Assembly (NCBI GenBank): GCA_025766275.1
Contig: JAFKAC010000237.1
Coordinates: 1-50,839, forward strand
DNA length: 50,839 bases
From: Lactarius indigo
Lineage: Eukaryota > Basidiomycota > Agaricomycetes > Russulales > Russulaceae
Direction: 5' to 3'
Shown: positions 21,301-33,568 of the stretch, in pieces
How positions within the stretch are numbered: the stretch's first letter is position 1
How the letters are laid out: every line of letters begins with the position of its first letter
The notes under the pieces: model-generated
What the model was told of the DNA's origin: nothing
The model's database searches: none
The model's input: only the letters and a program-made list of their open reading frames with translations
Made by a program: the position numbers and the translations under genes

Positions 21301-24018
21301 AAGTTTTGGATCATCGGGCCCCACTGAGAAGAAGATACGAGCATGTAATACCTGCATACTGTGGGTCACATGCGAAAATCGAAAGTGAAGGGACAAACCG
21401 TTCTGCGAACTCCTCGTATGTCCATCGCGTAGGGTAGCCCGCACAACTGATCCGAATGGTCTCGAGTACACCACAAGCGCGGAGTTGACTCAGAACTTGC
21501 TGAGGGACAAATTTCCAGGCCTCCTTTTGTTCGTTTGGCTTGATACAGCGAATATAATGGACATTTGTTATGCCGAGTGTGTCCATCAAGCTCGCCAATG
21601 ACGCTTTAAAGATAGACGCCTGGGTAGGTTTGCGTGCGGCTGCACCAGGGCGCTTGGGACCCGTTGCCGCAGAGTTCACCAGAGACGTCCGCCCTGGATC
21701 GGGAATGAGTGACTGGCGACGGGAAACCGAGCTCGTGTCCGAGACAGCTGGAGAATTGGGCATAGGACTCTCGGGTGACTTAGTCGATGCCAAGGCCGCG
21801 CCAAGGACCTCCCGAAGGAATGTATTCTTCGTCGATGCCAGAAGATTCATGTGCTCGTCCGGAACTGTATCACGATTCTTCTCCAAAAAGCCTTCGGCTT
21901 CGTAAGTGACGTCGAGAGCGTAGTGCGCGATGGTAAAGGCACTGTTGCCAAAGCGGGGCTTCTTGAAGACGTCTTTCGTCTCTGGCTTTGCGATCTGAGC
22001 GTACAGTTTCTGAAGGAACGAGGTATCCGTTCCGGCCGGGAGGCGTGACTCCTCATCCAGGAGGGCGAGTACACCTAGTTTGCCTTCGATGACATCGATA
22101 CAGGGTTGATTGTCTGAGAACTCAATAAAAGTCCAGTTAATCTCCTCTTTCACGTATTCCTCTTGTTCAAGTTTGAAGACGTGCGCGTTGAACTACACAG
22201 CCCGTCAATCGATGCGCGTGAAGTATCGTTTCCACTGACCTCCTGCTGCAGCTTTTCATTTGCGTAGTTAATACTGAATTGTTCAAAGGAATTCTGCAAA
22301 CAAACACGTCACCACTTCGAACCATGCGGACAACCGGATATCGTTACCTTTTGGAAGTGCTCGAAACCATAAATGTCAAGGACACCGATGAACATTTCAG
22401 CGCGTTTCTCTGCTTCGCCATTTTCTCCGGCCAAGCTCTCATTGACAATAGCAACGAGCCACTCGAAAAGGCAAACATATACGAATTTTGCAACGGAGTC
22501 GCGGACGACGGTCGCCTGAGCAGCATTCAGAGATGTCACGATCTTCTCGGAACGTGTGGTAATCTGCTTCTTGACGGTCCATTTCTTGAAATCTGCCTTA
22601 TCGACACCCAAAAACCGTGTGGCCAGGAGTAGCTCTGGGTCATTTTCATCTATAGCAGCGTCCGACCGCGCTTGTGTAACTTTTACGTTGCCGAGATGGA
22701 GAAGAGCAGATAGAAGGCGGAAGACAGCCCATTGCTGTTCGACGGAGATACCGATGGTCGAGAGAGCATGTTGAGTTGCCCGAAACTCCTCCGCATCGTC
22801 GACTCCGGGGATAGGAGTTGATTGAGGGCCGCCCTGTCTCAAATAGTGGAACTTTGTGATGTCAGTGTCCAGGCCAAGGTCCTTGCGTTCCTTCAGAGGT
22901 GCGCCGGCGCAGAGTTGATAGAAGATATGGTAGTTACGTTCCGTCAGTGGCTGGAAAACAATGCGAGAACGCTCCAATAGATATGTTCGAATCCTTGCCC
23001 CGACGATCTCTTGCTTTCCGTCGAAGAGAATCTACGCGAGAAGATCTATATGTGACTCATAACAATTGTACGTGGTACGAACCTGGATATACTTGCCGAA
23101 CCGCGAGGAATTGTCATTGCGTGTAGTCTTCGCATTACCAAACGCCTCCAGGACAGGATTGGTAGCCAATATTTGGCGCTCGACCTCACTTGATTCATCT
23201 AAGGAAACCTTTGTTTTTGTCTTTGCGTTCGAGTCGGGAGGATTAATAGACGCAAGGTAACGCATTATGTACTTGGCCTGCGCAATATCGAATAAGTAAG
23301 TGAAACAATCCGCCAGCAAGAGACTCACGGATTCGGTCTTACCCGCACCACTAAGGAACGGTGATCAGCTAGTCGTCTATTCGTGATAAAACTACGTACC
23401 TCTCTCCAGAAACAATGATTGTCTGGCCAATACCCTCTTTCCTCATAGCGGTATATGCATCCTCTGCGATAGCAAAGAGGTGAGGCTCAAGCTCCCCTCG
23501 CCTTCGCCCGCTGTACGCCTGAATGATTTCGGGACCGTACTGGGTGATGCGCTGAAATGGGTTCATGGCAATCAAAACAATGCCACTGTAGGTATAGATA
23601 CTATGCTGTGCATAGCGGTTTCGAATGGTGTGAAGGACTGAAGAAATATTGAAGGCAAGTGACAAAGCGAGGACGGATGTAGCACACCTGAGGGCTCATT
23701 AAGATGGGATAGGGTAGCAAGGTCGTCAGCCGTCTCCAATAGAGGAGGGTTTCGTAAAGGTGGTAAATCATTTTGGCCATCCCTGATAGCCCTTGCAGTT
23801 GTGTCGATTGTGATTTCCTGGAATCAGCAGGTCAGAGCTTGCGTAAGTAGCAAAAAAAACAAACGCGTGGTGCTCACCTTGCCGCGGTCATCGACGAATA
23901 CGAGCTTGATTTTGTCATCTGAACCCCTGGCGACATTCGTGACCTCAGCTGAGATCCATCCTTGTTCTTTATCGGTGAACCAGACTCTGGTCCCCTTGCT
24001 GTAAATGTTCTCTGCCAT
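18386..24018 (-). CDS. MYO2: Class V myosin heavy chain
   Basis: An actin motor that carries secretory vesicles and organelles to growing tips. The start [20 protein letters not shown] opens the SH3-like domain; an in-frame ATG 14 codons upstream is less likely. The motor follows: [20 protein letters not shown], a P-loop [10 protein letters not shown] assembled across the intron at about 23350-23398, switch I region [13 protein letters not shown], switch [10 protein letters not shown], and [14 protein letters not shown] at the converter. About six IQ motifs come next, for example [18 protein letters not shown] and [20 protein letters not shown] coiled coil ([20 protein letters not shown] onward) leads to the C-terminal DIL cargo-binding domain ([11 protein letters not shown]..., [27 protein letters not shown]). 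The chain ends [14 protein letters not shown]. Total length is roughly 1,600 residues in about 16 exons. No lesion was seen. Confidence 0.95.
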
Positions 24019-24130
24019 AGGCCACGTCGTAGTGATTGCCTGTCGGCCATCTTTGGCCAATTACTCCCCGGATATTCGCACGGCCACCTGACCAAAGCGT
24101 CGTTATCAACTGGCATCTCGTTCTCCTCCG

Positions 24131-27100
24131 ATGGATAGTACAGGCACAGGCACTCACATGTACATGCTCGATCTCGTTTCTTGCTTTTTCACACGACGCG
24201 TCCTTGCTCGCCTGCTTTCTACTTTCTTATGTTGTCTGGTTCTTGTTGTCAAACCCTGGTCACAATTCGGAGGTCCCTCTGCATTCTTACTTCTCACCCT
24301 TAAGGAACTCGTTTTCTCAGCCCAAGATACGCTTGCTCAGCACCTAGAAGCCACCATTCTTAACATCACAGGTGCCCTGTTCGGTATCGGTCTCTCCACT
24401 TTTGCAAAATATGTCGCTTCTTTACGACCTGATTACACCGCGTCATCAAGGGCAATACCCGCTGTCTTCCTTGTCATAATAGCTTTCTTAGGCAAGCAGA
24501 ACCCCTAAGTTTCTCGCCTCCTTACTAATGGTACACTAGCCGGTTGGGCCAAGAGTCGCTTGCCCCGATTGCAACTCTCCGCTCGTATCTCATGCTTCGT
24601 ATCGATCTGGCTCCTGACAACTAATGTCGGTATATCGAGTGTCCGTATACGTCAACTATGACCCCTATACTTGTGAATTGAAATCGAAATCGAGCAGGGC
24701 TCCGTGCACACTGCCACTTTTTTTGTTTGGATCACACTTTCGGCTGCATTTATCTGCCTAATCAGCAATATTCTTCTCTTACGTTGGTTCTCGACTCACT
24801 TCGCGCGAAAAATCGTCGACTCACTCTCGAAGCTTCGCGAATGCCTCATTATATCCTTGAATGAGACGTCAAGTACTAGTCGCGAAGGAGGAAGCGGTTC
24901 CTTGGACGTCGCCTCTCGTCGAAGAAAGCTATTGGATGAGTTGCTTGCAGAATCCATTCAACTGGACTTAGCCTACTCGATAGCCGCTTTCGAGCTTCGT
25001 TTGGGCCGAGTAGACGGTAGGCTGATTTTATCGAGCCGCTTGAGTGTATCTAAGTACTTTCCCAGTTGCGTCTATCAAGCCTCTCATTGGGGTCGTAGAA
25101 AATGTTCGCAGGGAACTATCATGGGGTTGTTCACATGTAGGAACGAGTCCTGGAAGGGGATCAACGTATCCAACTATGCAGCCAGCATTGGACCTCGGGC
25201 AGGCAATTCTGGCATCAATGAAACATGTTGAGGATACGCTTTTGTTTGTGTTCGAACGCACCGCAAACGCGTTCGGACCTTCGAAAAAGGAAGCAGCTCA
25301 AATTCTGCACCAGTTAGACCAAGCACGAGATACTGCAAGAAAAGAACTTACCGACTTGTTTGGGGGCTCATCAAAAAATGACACCACCTCAGAGGTTTCG
25401 TGTCATTCTCACTTCTTTGTCTCGCTGATAGAGGTTTGTAACCATATCCTAACGTATCAGCAATGGGAGATTAAGTCTTTTTCCAGATGGCCGAAGAAAT
25501 GCATAATGCCCTAATAGTTGTTGATAGGGTCCTTCTACTTCACAATACCTCCCGTACACGCCTGTGGTACCCGCGCCTTTCCTTGGCCTGGTTGGGCGTT
25601 GCTCCTCCTACCATTATCGATGATGTCCACGTGACGCCAGATGACGACGACCCGGGGCGCTTCGAGGATGAACATAACATGAGCATGGCTGAGGCTCGGG
25701 AAGGACTCTCGGAACTAGCTAGATGGAGAGCGACCATTTCTTCTACATGGTATTCCCGACCATCCAGCCCCGATCCCAACGAAATATATTTTCGCAATGT
25801 CATCCATGGGCCTAGAATAACTCGCTTTCGACTCATTTTTGCCACATGTGTCCGGGGTGTTGCACGCTCTAGCCATTTGAAACACGCGATAAAGAATTCA
25901 ATTGGTGTGGCTCTTCTCAGCCTGCCAGCCTTCCTCCCGACAGGGAGTTCAGGTGAGCGTTGAACCCTATCTGGGTTCAGTGGCCTTCATTCTCGTTCGA
26001 AGGTCAGAAATGGTTTGCTCACACACATGGGCAATGGATGATTGTCAGCTATGTGTGGGTATTAGAAACGAATACTGGGGCAACTTGGCGAGTGGCGTAC
26101 CTTCGCATCGTGCGTCCCTGCTATCTTGCTAGGCCTTTTCGCTCTTAGTCATTGCTCAGACTGGTACAATATTGGGAGCCATATACGCATACATCGTGAG
26201 TAATTTTAGACCAGCGGCTTGTGCACCTGATCGTGAATTCTCCTTAGACTTGGTTGATATGCCATGCGAATCCATATGGCCTCGTGGTTATGGTAACGGT
26301 TCGTGTATGCGGCAGTTTCTCAAGGATATCCGCCTTAAATGTCTCTAGCTTGCTGATCTTCCGATCAGCTGGATTATCACCAGGACGGAGATACCGTCTC
26401 TTGGAGTTGTTGCGTCAGTGTACTCGCTAGCTTTGAATTACTTTCGAAATTTACCTCTGCACGATTCCAGAGCCGTAACACTCCCACCAATAGTATTTTC
26501 CGGTTATCTCGATGCCAATGCAGACACTGGAATCATCCGTGCGCTTCATTCGTTCTTCCATACGCGTGCTCAGGCTAATGCTTGCCCGCAGTTCTCGCGG
26601 TCTGGAGAGCAGCTATGATCACCGCTGGGGTCTTGGCGGCACTGGCAATGAACACCTTTGTCTTCCCAAGACACTGCAGGGTAAGTCCTGCGTCGACAAG
26701 TTGAAGGAGTGTTCTAATCAAGGTGATATGGTATGCAGATGCTGTTCCTACGAAATACGAGCCGTACACTCGGTTTGTTGAGCCAGCTGTATCTAACGCT
26801 CAGCAAGCACGTTTGAGTTTCCACTGACTCCAAATTGCTGATCTAACTACATGGGAACAGGGGGCTATTCAAGCGTAATCGGGTATACACCCCTGATAAC
26901 AGAAGACGGACGCTGAGGCTTGAGCTCGAGATCCGCGACTCTTTGATCCGGTCATCCCGTCTCGTCGTTGCACTGCGCGATGAAATGAGTCTTCTACCTG
27001 TGCGTCCGGCCGCCCACTTGAGCGCGATTCGCTCGAAGACCTCACGTGATTTTGCACACAGAAACCTATGATGCAGTATCGTAACACCATAAGTTCCATG

Positions 27101-27604
27101 CAAGCAATGCTCGATCTTATGAGTGGCCTTCGCAAAATAAGGGAACATATACCTGTCCAGGAAGCGGTTTCGAAGGTCATGAAAGACCGGCGCGAGTTTG
27201 TACGTTGGCGTCCTCTTTGATTTCACTTGTGCGTTCTGACTCATTCGATCAATATGCGCGGTCAGGTATCGTGTGTGTGCGTCTCGCTATATGCGTGTGA
27301 AAATGCATTCCGCTCCCGCCAGCCTTTGCCACAATTCCTCCCATCAGCTCGGCACGCGCGCGCCACGTTGGTCTCGCACATCGCAAAGTCCATGCGCCAT
27401 TCGAAGAGGGTGCTCGGGCTGTCACACCTGTATGGCTTTGCAGAAGGCGAGGTGTTAGAAGATCTAGTGGACACAGTCGAGCGACTGCTTGGCATCGGTC
27501 GAACCTTGTTCGGTACGGCCGAGTGGTTGACAGGGGAACCCCCGCCCGAGGTGGGGGCTCATGTTGACTCTGTGGTCCGCCACATGTGGCACGGCGGACA
27601 GTAA
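24131..27604 (+). CDS. Aromatic acid exporter-like multi-pass membrane protein (ArAE/FUSC; DUF2421/DUF2422 type)
   Basis: A large fungal transporter-like protein related to the fusaric-acid-resistance superfamily and the yeast brefeldin-A-sensitivity proteins. The first helices lie in LLSTFLCCLVLVVKPW, GPSAFLLLTLKELVF, LEATILNITGALFGIGLS and SRAIPAVFLVIIAFL, then FFVWITLSAAFICLISNILL. A long soluble helical region follows (ELLAESIQLDLAYSIAAFEL, DLGQAILASMKHVEDTLLFV, the acidic TPDDDDPGRFEDEHN). The second membrane half begins with GVALLSLPAFLPTG, HGQWMIVSYVWVL, GTILGAIYAYI and ITAGVLAALAMNTFVFPRHC. The C-terminal soluble part ends RHMWHGGQ-stop. The intron 24492-24539 has a GC donor (G|GCAAGC), needed to make IAFLAGWAKSRLP. 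About 14 exons. The substrate is unknown. Its start is 112 bp from that of myosin V. The start ATG is chosen as the first in-frame one; another lies at 24161. Confidence 0.8.
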
Positions 27605-28612
27605 GTGGGGTAATCCATTTTCCGGCCGATATCTTTACCCCTCTCTGAAACTGTATAGACTATAGCCAATACCTTATAACCTTGGCTAGCTTCCTCTCAC
27701 GCTGTAACTGAGACATCAGCGCATACCTCGGCATCAGGAATTGTAAGAGATTATCCATTTCCTCTCCCCCCAGTTGGGAAGAAAATGAACAGAGAACGAC
27801 AACAACGGTCAACGGGATGCGCTCTCGCCTAGTGGTCGGTGCGGGTGCCTGCTTTTCTACTCCCCTTATCTCCCTCTGCTGGCGGGTTGAAGTGGGCCGA
27901 ATATAAGTTGCCGGTGGTGTTACCAACGTAGATTAAAAGGGTAAGGTGAGATTGCCAGATTGGTAAACCCTTGTACCGAGATTCACCATGTGACAAAACA
28001 AAGTCAGATCATGCATGGTACGGTGACATGATGGGGCATCCTTCAATAATTTCGGCGCAGACAAAGTCCTGTTTTGATGACGAACCGCTGTCGACGATTA
28101 GTTATGGAACTCAGGTTTAAACTTTTCTTTCATTGTTGCTAGGAGAGGGTTTGTGAGAAGGAACCACACGATTGTGATGCGGACAACAGGTACGGAGGTT
28201 GTTAGTGTAAGATTAACGAGGTCGATGTTCCTGGACTCCAGGTGATGATACAGTAATGGCCTGAGTAAGCTACCTGTGCAACACCAGGACCTAGGCGATC
28301 GAGGCATCGGGCCCGGGGGTAGATTGTAGAATGCCCGAAGTACTTAGATGAGCGTCAGAAACCATCATCACCACAAATCGCCGATAACAGTACAGTAATT
28401 TACAGTACCTGACAAAGGCCGAGCTGGGGGAATGAAGCAACCAAAACAATCGGATAGCAAGTTCCAACACGCGGCCTCAATCGTCCGTCCGGTACTCAGT
28501 TTAGGGACCGGACCGGATGACGGGGAGTTGGTGAGAAGCATGGATGTTGAGTTTGATGGGTGCGATCACAAGAAATACGCTCCAACAATACCCTTTCTGG
28601 TCAATGGGTAAG

Positions 28613-28659
28613 GTGATCTGCGTCTAGATAGCATATCTCCGCTTCAAATAGCAGACCAA
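28613..28659 (+). repeat. Direct repeat copy 1 (about 45 bp)
   Basis: It shares GTGATCT-CGTCT, then CATATCTCCGCTTCAAA, then AGACCAA with the second copy 840 bp downstream. The two lie in the same orientation within the gene-free region. Confidence 0.55.
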
Positions 28660-29450
28660 ACTTTCGGCGCCTAATGGACAGTGCTGCCGCCAATGGGCGA
28701 GTAGTTAGGAATGAGACCACTTATATATTATTGATGCCTCCCATTCTGCACTGATGAGTCTCTCTGCCCAGTAACAGGTAAGTTACACAATAGACTGAAA
28801 GGTGCGTCCAGGAAAATTTAAAAAAAAAGAACCCCGCACCATCACATGAGAAATCGTTCGAAAGCGGCATAGTCCACATTGAACGCCTTCGACAATTAAT
28901 TTCGCCGGCAGGTACCAGTCAAGGCGATGCCAGGAATAATAATAATGAATACTGTAAGTCTCCAGCAATATCACAATAGTTGTCCAAGGGTTTTAAGTCC
29001 TGCTAATACTCTACAAGCGGCTGTCATCGTGCTGTATTGAGTATGAATGATAAGCCGCACATGCCGGTGTATCCAAACGCTTATTTTCCTGTGCGAGAAT
29101 GGTGATGTCTCCAGGTTTCGATAGACGAAGAGTCGTAATTCCTTGCGGGTACGGACACAGCGGAGGTGCTCTGAATAGTGATATATTAGACGACTCCGAT
29201 TCGGCAGGTAGCATCGCTAATAACCAAAGGACCTGATCGCTTGTCGTCTGGTTAGCGGTGGGGTTGGCTACGATCTCTGGCTCAGCCGTGGTGCGGGGAG
29301 TTGATGAATACCGAAAAAATTAGCAGAGTATTCAAAATTGAAAGTGATGCGGTAGGTCCAGCCTAGTCGCTGCGCGCTGTGCAGGAGAGGTTGGATGGTG
29401 ATCGATGGTGGTCAACTTGCAACCTTCACAAACTTAATCACGTGATGCAA

Positions 29451-29498
29451 GTGATCTACGTCTGACATATCTCCGCTTCAAAGGCGTTAAGAGACCAA
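29451..29498 (+). repeat. Direct repeat copy 2 (about 45 bp)
   Basis: Partner of the 28613-28659 copy, with the core CATATCTCCGCTTCAAA identical and the outer parts slightly diverged. Similarity outside this segment is not obvious. Confidence 0.55.
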
Positions 29499-30091
29499 CA
29501 TGGACAAGGGCAGAGACAAGGGCCTATACTTAGATGAAACCCGGAAGTGCTAGTTAATGGTATGGGTGTATCACATCTCGATACGGTCACACTCCGGGTA
29601 GTAACCGTAACCGCGGCAGGTAGTCGGCCGCGGAATCGAGGCACGACCGGGGGCCGGAAATCGGGGACAAGCCGGCATTATGAAGCAGAGTAAGGTACCC
29701 GGGAAAGGAGGGGCGAATGTGAGGGGAAAAGGGTTGTAAAGCTTTCGGATATTCAAAACAAGGTAGGGAAAGGGTGTCATGGTGTTTGTAAGGGAGACGC
29801 AGTTGAATGATGGACGGATGTTATGATGGAGCCGCAAGGGGAGCCGGCCGGTAACTTGAAAGGGAAATTCGCCGGCTTGTTAGGTCGGTGCGGTCTGCTC
29901 TGCTATACTCAGTGGTTGCCTCACCCTTCCTCTCCGTCCCGAGTTGAGCTCCCCTTACCTTTCGTTGCCGACTCGTTACAGTTTTTTGTTCAGCTTTCGT
30001 TTTGCTTTAATTTCCTCTTTCCCTCAACTCTCTTTCCCGTCCTTTTTATTGCCGACAGCCGCACACTCGGCTAATCCCTCCCATTTGCAAG

Positions 30092-33000
30092 ATGGATTCC
30101 CCTCAAGATTCTGGTTCCGTCGACCATCAGGAGAATCAACAAGCAAAGTCATCGTAAGCCGCGACCACCCTCCTATACTCTCCCTGTCCTCTCACCTCCG
30201 TTGATTTTATAGCGGTAAGACTCCTGTCGTCAGAGGCGCTCGGGCTTGTACAGTGTGCCGAGCAGCAAAAGTTTGCATCGTCGCTGTCAAATTACCGACC
30301 GTCGTTTCTCATCAACTCCCTCCGTTCAGATGAAATGTGTCGGTGCAGAAGACGGTTCCCAACCCTGTCAGAGGTGTAGGCGAACTGGTGTCGAGTAAAT
30401 ATTTATTTAATCTCGATTCGGTATCATTTTGCTCAACTCTCCTAGGTGTATCTTCGAGAGACATCGGCGCGGACGGAAACCAGGCTCGAAGTTCGTTTTT
30501 CGTTGCTCGTTGCATAGGGACTTATCGTCAGAGACGATATCCAGGTTATCCGAAGCCTCCAAAATGCTGAGGCGCCTCGAGAAGGGGCTCAATAACGCCA
30601 AGTTGAAGTCCCAAACCCTTGAGTCGTCTTCCTCTTCCATCTCCCCCACCGATTGGCGTATGCAGCGTGGGGACAACCAAACCCGGTCCCCCGGGAATTA
30701 TCCAAGTGATCTCCCGCCACTCAACCTACTTCCACAGTTTGACAGAGAAGACCAACCTGATCGTAACGTGCGGCCTCCCACGGACGAGGAGGATAACGAA
30801 AGTGAAGGCAAGACAGACGGCATGTTCCCCGCGGATCTCATTCGCAGGGAAAATCAACGAAATTCTTTCTTCAAAACTATTCTCAATCCTTCGCATGAGG
30901 CCCCCACCTCTCTCCGATCGGATCGGTCTAATTCGACAGCTTCTTCTCAAGCTGCCAACCCTTCCGTACAACCCAGCTTGAAGGATCCTGTAGCCGCTGG
31001 AATTTTGGATGAGTCAAACGCCAAAGTTCTGTTCGACCTCGTGTTCCTGCGACTCAACCCCTTCGTTAACCTCTTTGACCCGGCTTTGCACACCCCCGAT
31101 TACGTTCGCTCCAAGTCACCTTTCCTATTTACGGTTTTGGTCATGGCTGGTTGTAAATTTTTCAAGCCCGAGTCGTTCAAGGCCTGTCAAAAACTTTCTT
31201 ACGAGTTTGCTTTCCGTGCCTTTGCGGAGAATTGGAAATCTGTCGAGGTAGTCCAGGCTTTCGCCTGCCTAACATACTGGAAAGAGCCAGAAGACACGGT
31301 AAGCGCTACATCGTGTACACGTGGAAATTCAGCTTATTTTGCAGCAGCGAACGTGGATATACATTGGCCTGGTGAGGGATTCCCCACGGTAATGGGGTCT
31401 GCAGACAGCGATAACTTCTCTGTGTAGGCTTGCCGTATGGCCGTTGAATTAGGCCTCAACCGGTATGTTTCGCCACCACCCCCAAACGAGACCGAGCTAC
31501 AGCTTCGGGAACGTCGTAATCGCGAACGCACCTACCTCGTGTTGTTCGTGCACGACAGGAGTCTGAGCATGCAGACTGGACGTCAATGGATGCTCCCAGA
31601 GGTAAGTTACCTCGAACTCGGTAATGGGTGATTTCACAGCCCTTGTCAGGACGACCTAGTCCGGCATTCGGCTACTTGGCACGAAGAGGGAGGGACCCCG
31701 CTTCGTCCAGAAGATGTGGTCGTCGCCGCTTTCGTGCAATTACGCCGAATCGCCGTGAGTAACAAGGTTCTGCGAAGTCGCTTTTTTTGGGCTCATTTAC
31801 TCTCTTTGGACAGGCGGAGACGACAGACGTATTCTATCTACACAAAGGGATTCCCGGAGCAGCTCACACCGATGTGAACAAAGAAGTATTGCTGCGAAAT
31901 TGCAATGGCAAATTAACTCAATGGATGGACACCTGGCACCATGAGATGCGGCGGGCCAACGGCGAATCGTTCCACATGTCATTTCTCAGCTTCTTCCGGC
32001 TATATGTGCGGCTGTTTTTGAATAGTTTTGGTATTCAAGCTGCCATGTCTCCCGTAAGTTTCCGGTTTCCATTCTTCTATTCTTATTGATCCGAAGGCTG
32101 ATCGAGAGCGAACAGTCGAGCCGTACGACGCCGAGTGTGCAGGCCTTATCGGCGTGTTATACAAGCGCGAAGGAAAATTTGCTTATCGTCTCAAACGATT
32201 TTGCATCAATGAGCATGCTGGTAGGCTTGATTTAATTCTGTTGGGATGGAGCGCTCATCATCGTCCAGCGCTACGGCCAGGATTCCATCACGGTCATGAC
32301 GGCATATTCGGCCGTCTTCCTCCTGAAGGTATGCCCATTTGGTCTTATTTCCGTTCGCCGTCTCTGAACCGTGTTGCCAGCTCCTCCGCAGCTCAAAGAC
32401 ATTGGCGGAGTTACATGAAGGGGCGACCAACGAAATTCACACGATTATCTCAAAGACGGCCGATGCATACGAGGAAGCGTCACATCTTTCGGTGGCGTGC
32501 ACGGGTGCTGCTTACCACGCGAGGTTCTTGCGCGAGCTGGTTGCGCAAGACCTCTTCAGGTCTCAGCAACAAAAAGGATGGGACGATGGCCACTCCCGTC
32601 GTAAGCTTAGCTTCATGGAGTGATGTACAGCGGCTAAAGGGATTCGTGAAACAGCATTGCGGCGGGACTCTACACTGTCCGCCACGACACCAGCGTCGCA
32701 GCAACCACCACCAGGTGTATATCCCCAGCAGATGATCGACGACGTGCAGAATGCTTCGAATGTGCATCATTCTTTCTCCTATTCAATTTCTCCCACGCCC
32801 TCCAGCATCACTGCATCCTCGCATGAGACGATGCAAGTCGATGCTGTAAGGACCCCGACACAGACTTCTGGCACGCCAGCGTATAGCAATGGTACTTACG
32901 TACAGGCCCAGCCAACAGCCCAGCCCCTCCAACCGCCGCCTCCGCCACCCCCAGCACAGTCGGATGACATGCGATACTGGAACAATATGTTTAGAGAGCT

Positions 33001-33196
33001 CGGCTTTGGGGAGGCCGTCGATCAGACGTACGCCAACGGTGGACAAAACACAACAGGGGCACCCACGCCATCATCACATCATCCTGCACCACCACACTCC
33101 CACCACCCGGGCTATAGTGTCGGACGTGGTGCCAATAATCACCAGCCGTACGCTTATCACCACATGCACTCGAATGCGCCCGGATACGGATTGTAG
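30092..33196 (+). CDS. Zn2Cys6 fungal transcription factor with middle homology region
   Basis: A sequence-specific regulator. After MDSPQDSGSVDHQENQQ the binuclear zinc cluster reads CTVCRAAKMKCVGAEDGSQP, then CQRCRRTGVEC, giving the six cysteines. It is followed by a basic linker (ERHRRGRKPGSK) and a short coiled coil (LSEASKMLRRLEKGLNNAK). Three introns interrupt this part: after CRAAK, after TGVE and after GSK. The fungal-specific middle homology region follows (ILDESNAKVLFDLVFLRLNP, TWIYIGLACRMAVELGLNRY, RTYLVLFVHDRSLSMQTGRQ). The C-terminus is disordered, with a run of nine Pro residues (QPPPPPPPPA pattern) and a His-rich stretch (SSHHPAPPHSHHPGYS), ending SNAPGYGL-stop. Target genes cannot be told from sequence. 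The very long upstream region suggests complex control. Confidence 0.87.
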
Positions 33197-33568
33197 ATGA
33201 CGTCCCTAGCTGTCCCCCTCCCCTCACCATCACACATCCCCATTACCGTTCATCTGGATGCTCCAACCACGCAGACACAGTACATTATGCTCTGACATAG
33301 CAGTACTTCTATCTTTAGCCCTATGAATTAGCTTGTTTGTAACTTATCACTGTAGATTCTCTAATTTTACTCCGCTTCCGATTTGCTATCCACCTTTCAA
33401 CCGTAAAGCCTAACGGTCAGTACGCCGCCACGCTTCTGGTTCTTGAAATCGTCTGCGAACATGATTACGCCGCGGCATAGCAGCGGGGCGTATAAAACAA
33501 TGCGATAGTAGCAAGCAAATATATAAAATAGACGTAGATCGTAATAAAAGGCCACTTCTGCCGTGGCT
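33197..33568. other. Convergent intergenic region
   Basis: About 370 bp between the stop codons of the transcription factor (+) and the WD40 gene (-). A/T-rich, consistent with two polyadenylation regions; nothing else seen. Confidence 0.5.

Larger units (their letters stand above)
27605..30091. other. 2.5 kb gene-free region upstream of the transcription factor
   Basis: No convincing coding sequence or RNA gene on either strand. A motif of about 45 bp occurs twice in direct orientation (28613-28659 and 29451-29498), differing by a few substitutions and a short gap. Around 29590-29720 CGG/CCG triplets are clustered, including two CCGCGG palindromes 12 bp apart. The last 180 bp before the ATG are strongly pyrimidine-rich, typical of a fungal core promoter and leader. 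Confidence 0.55.
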
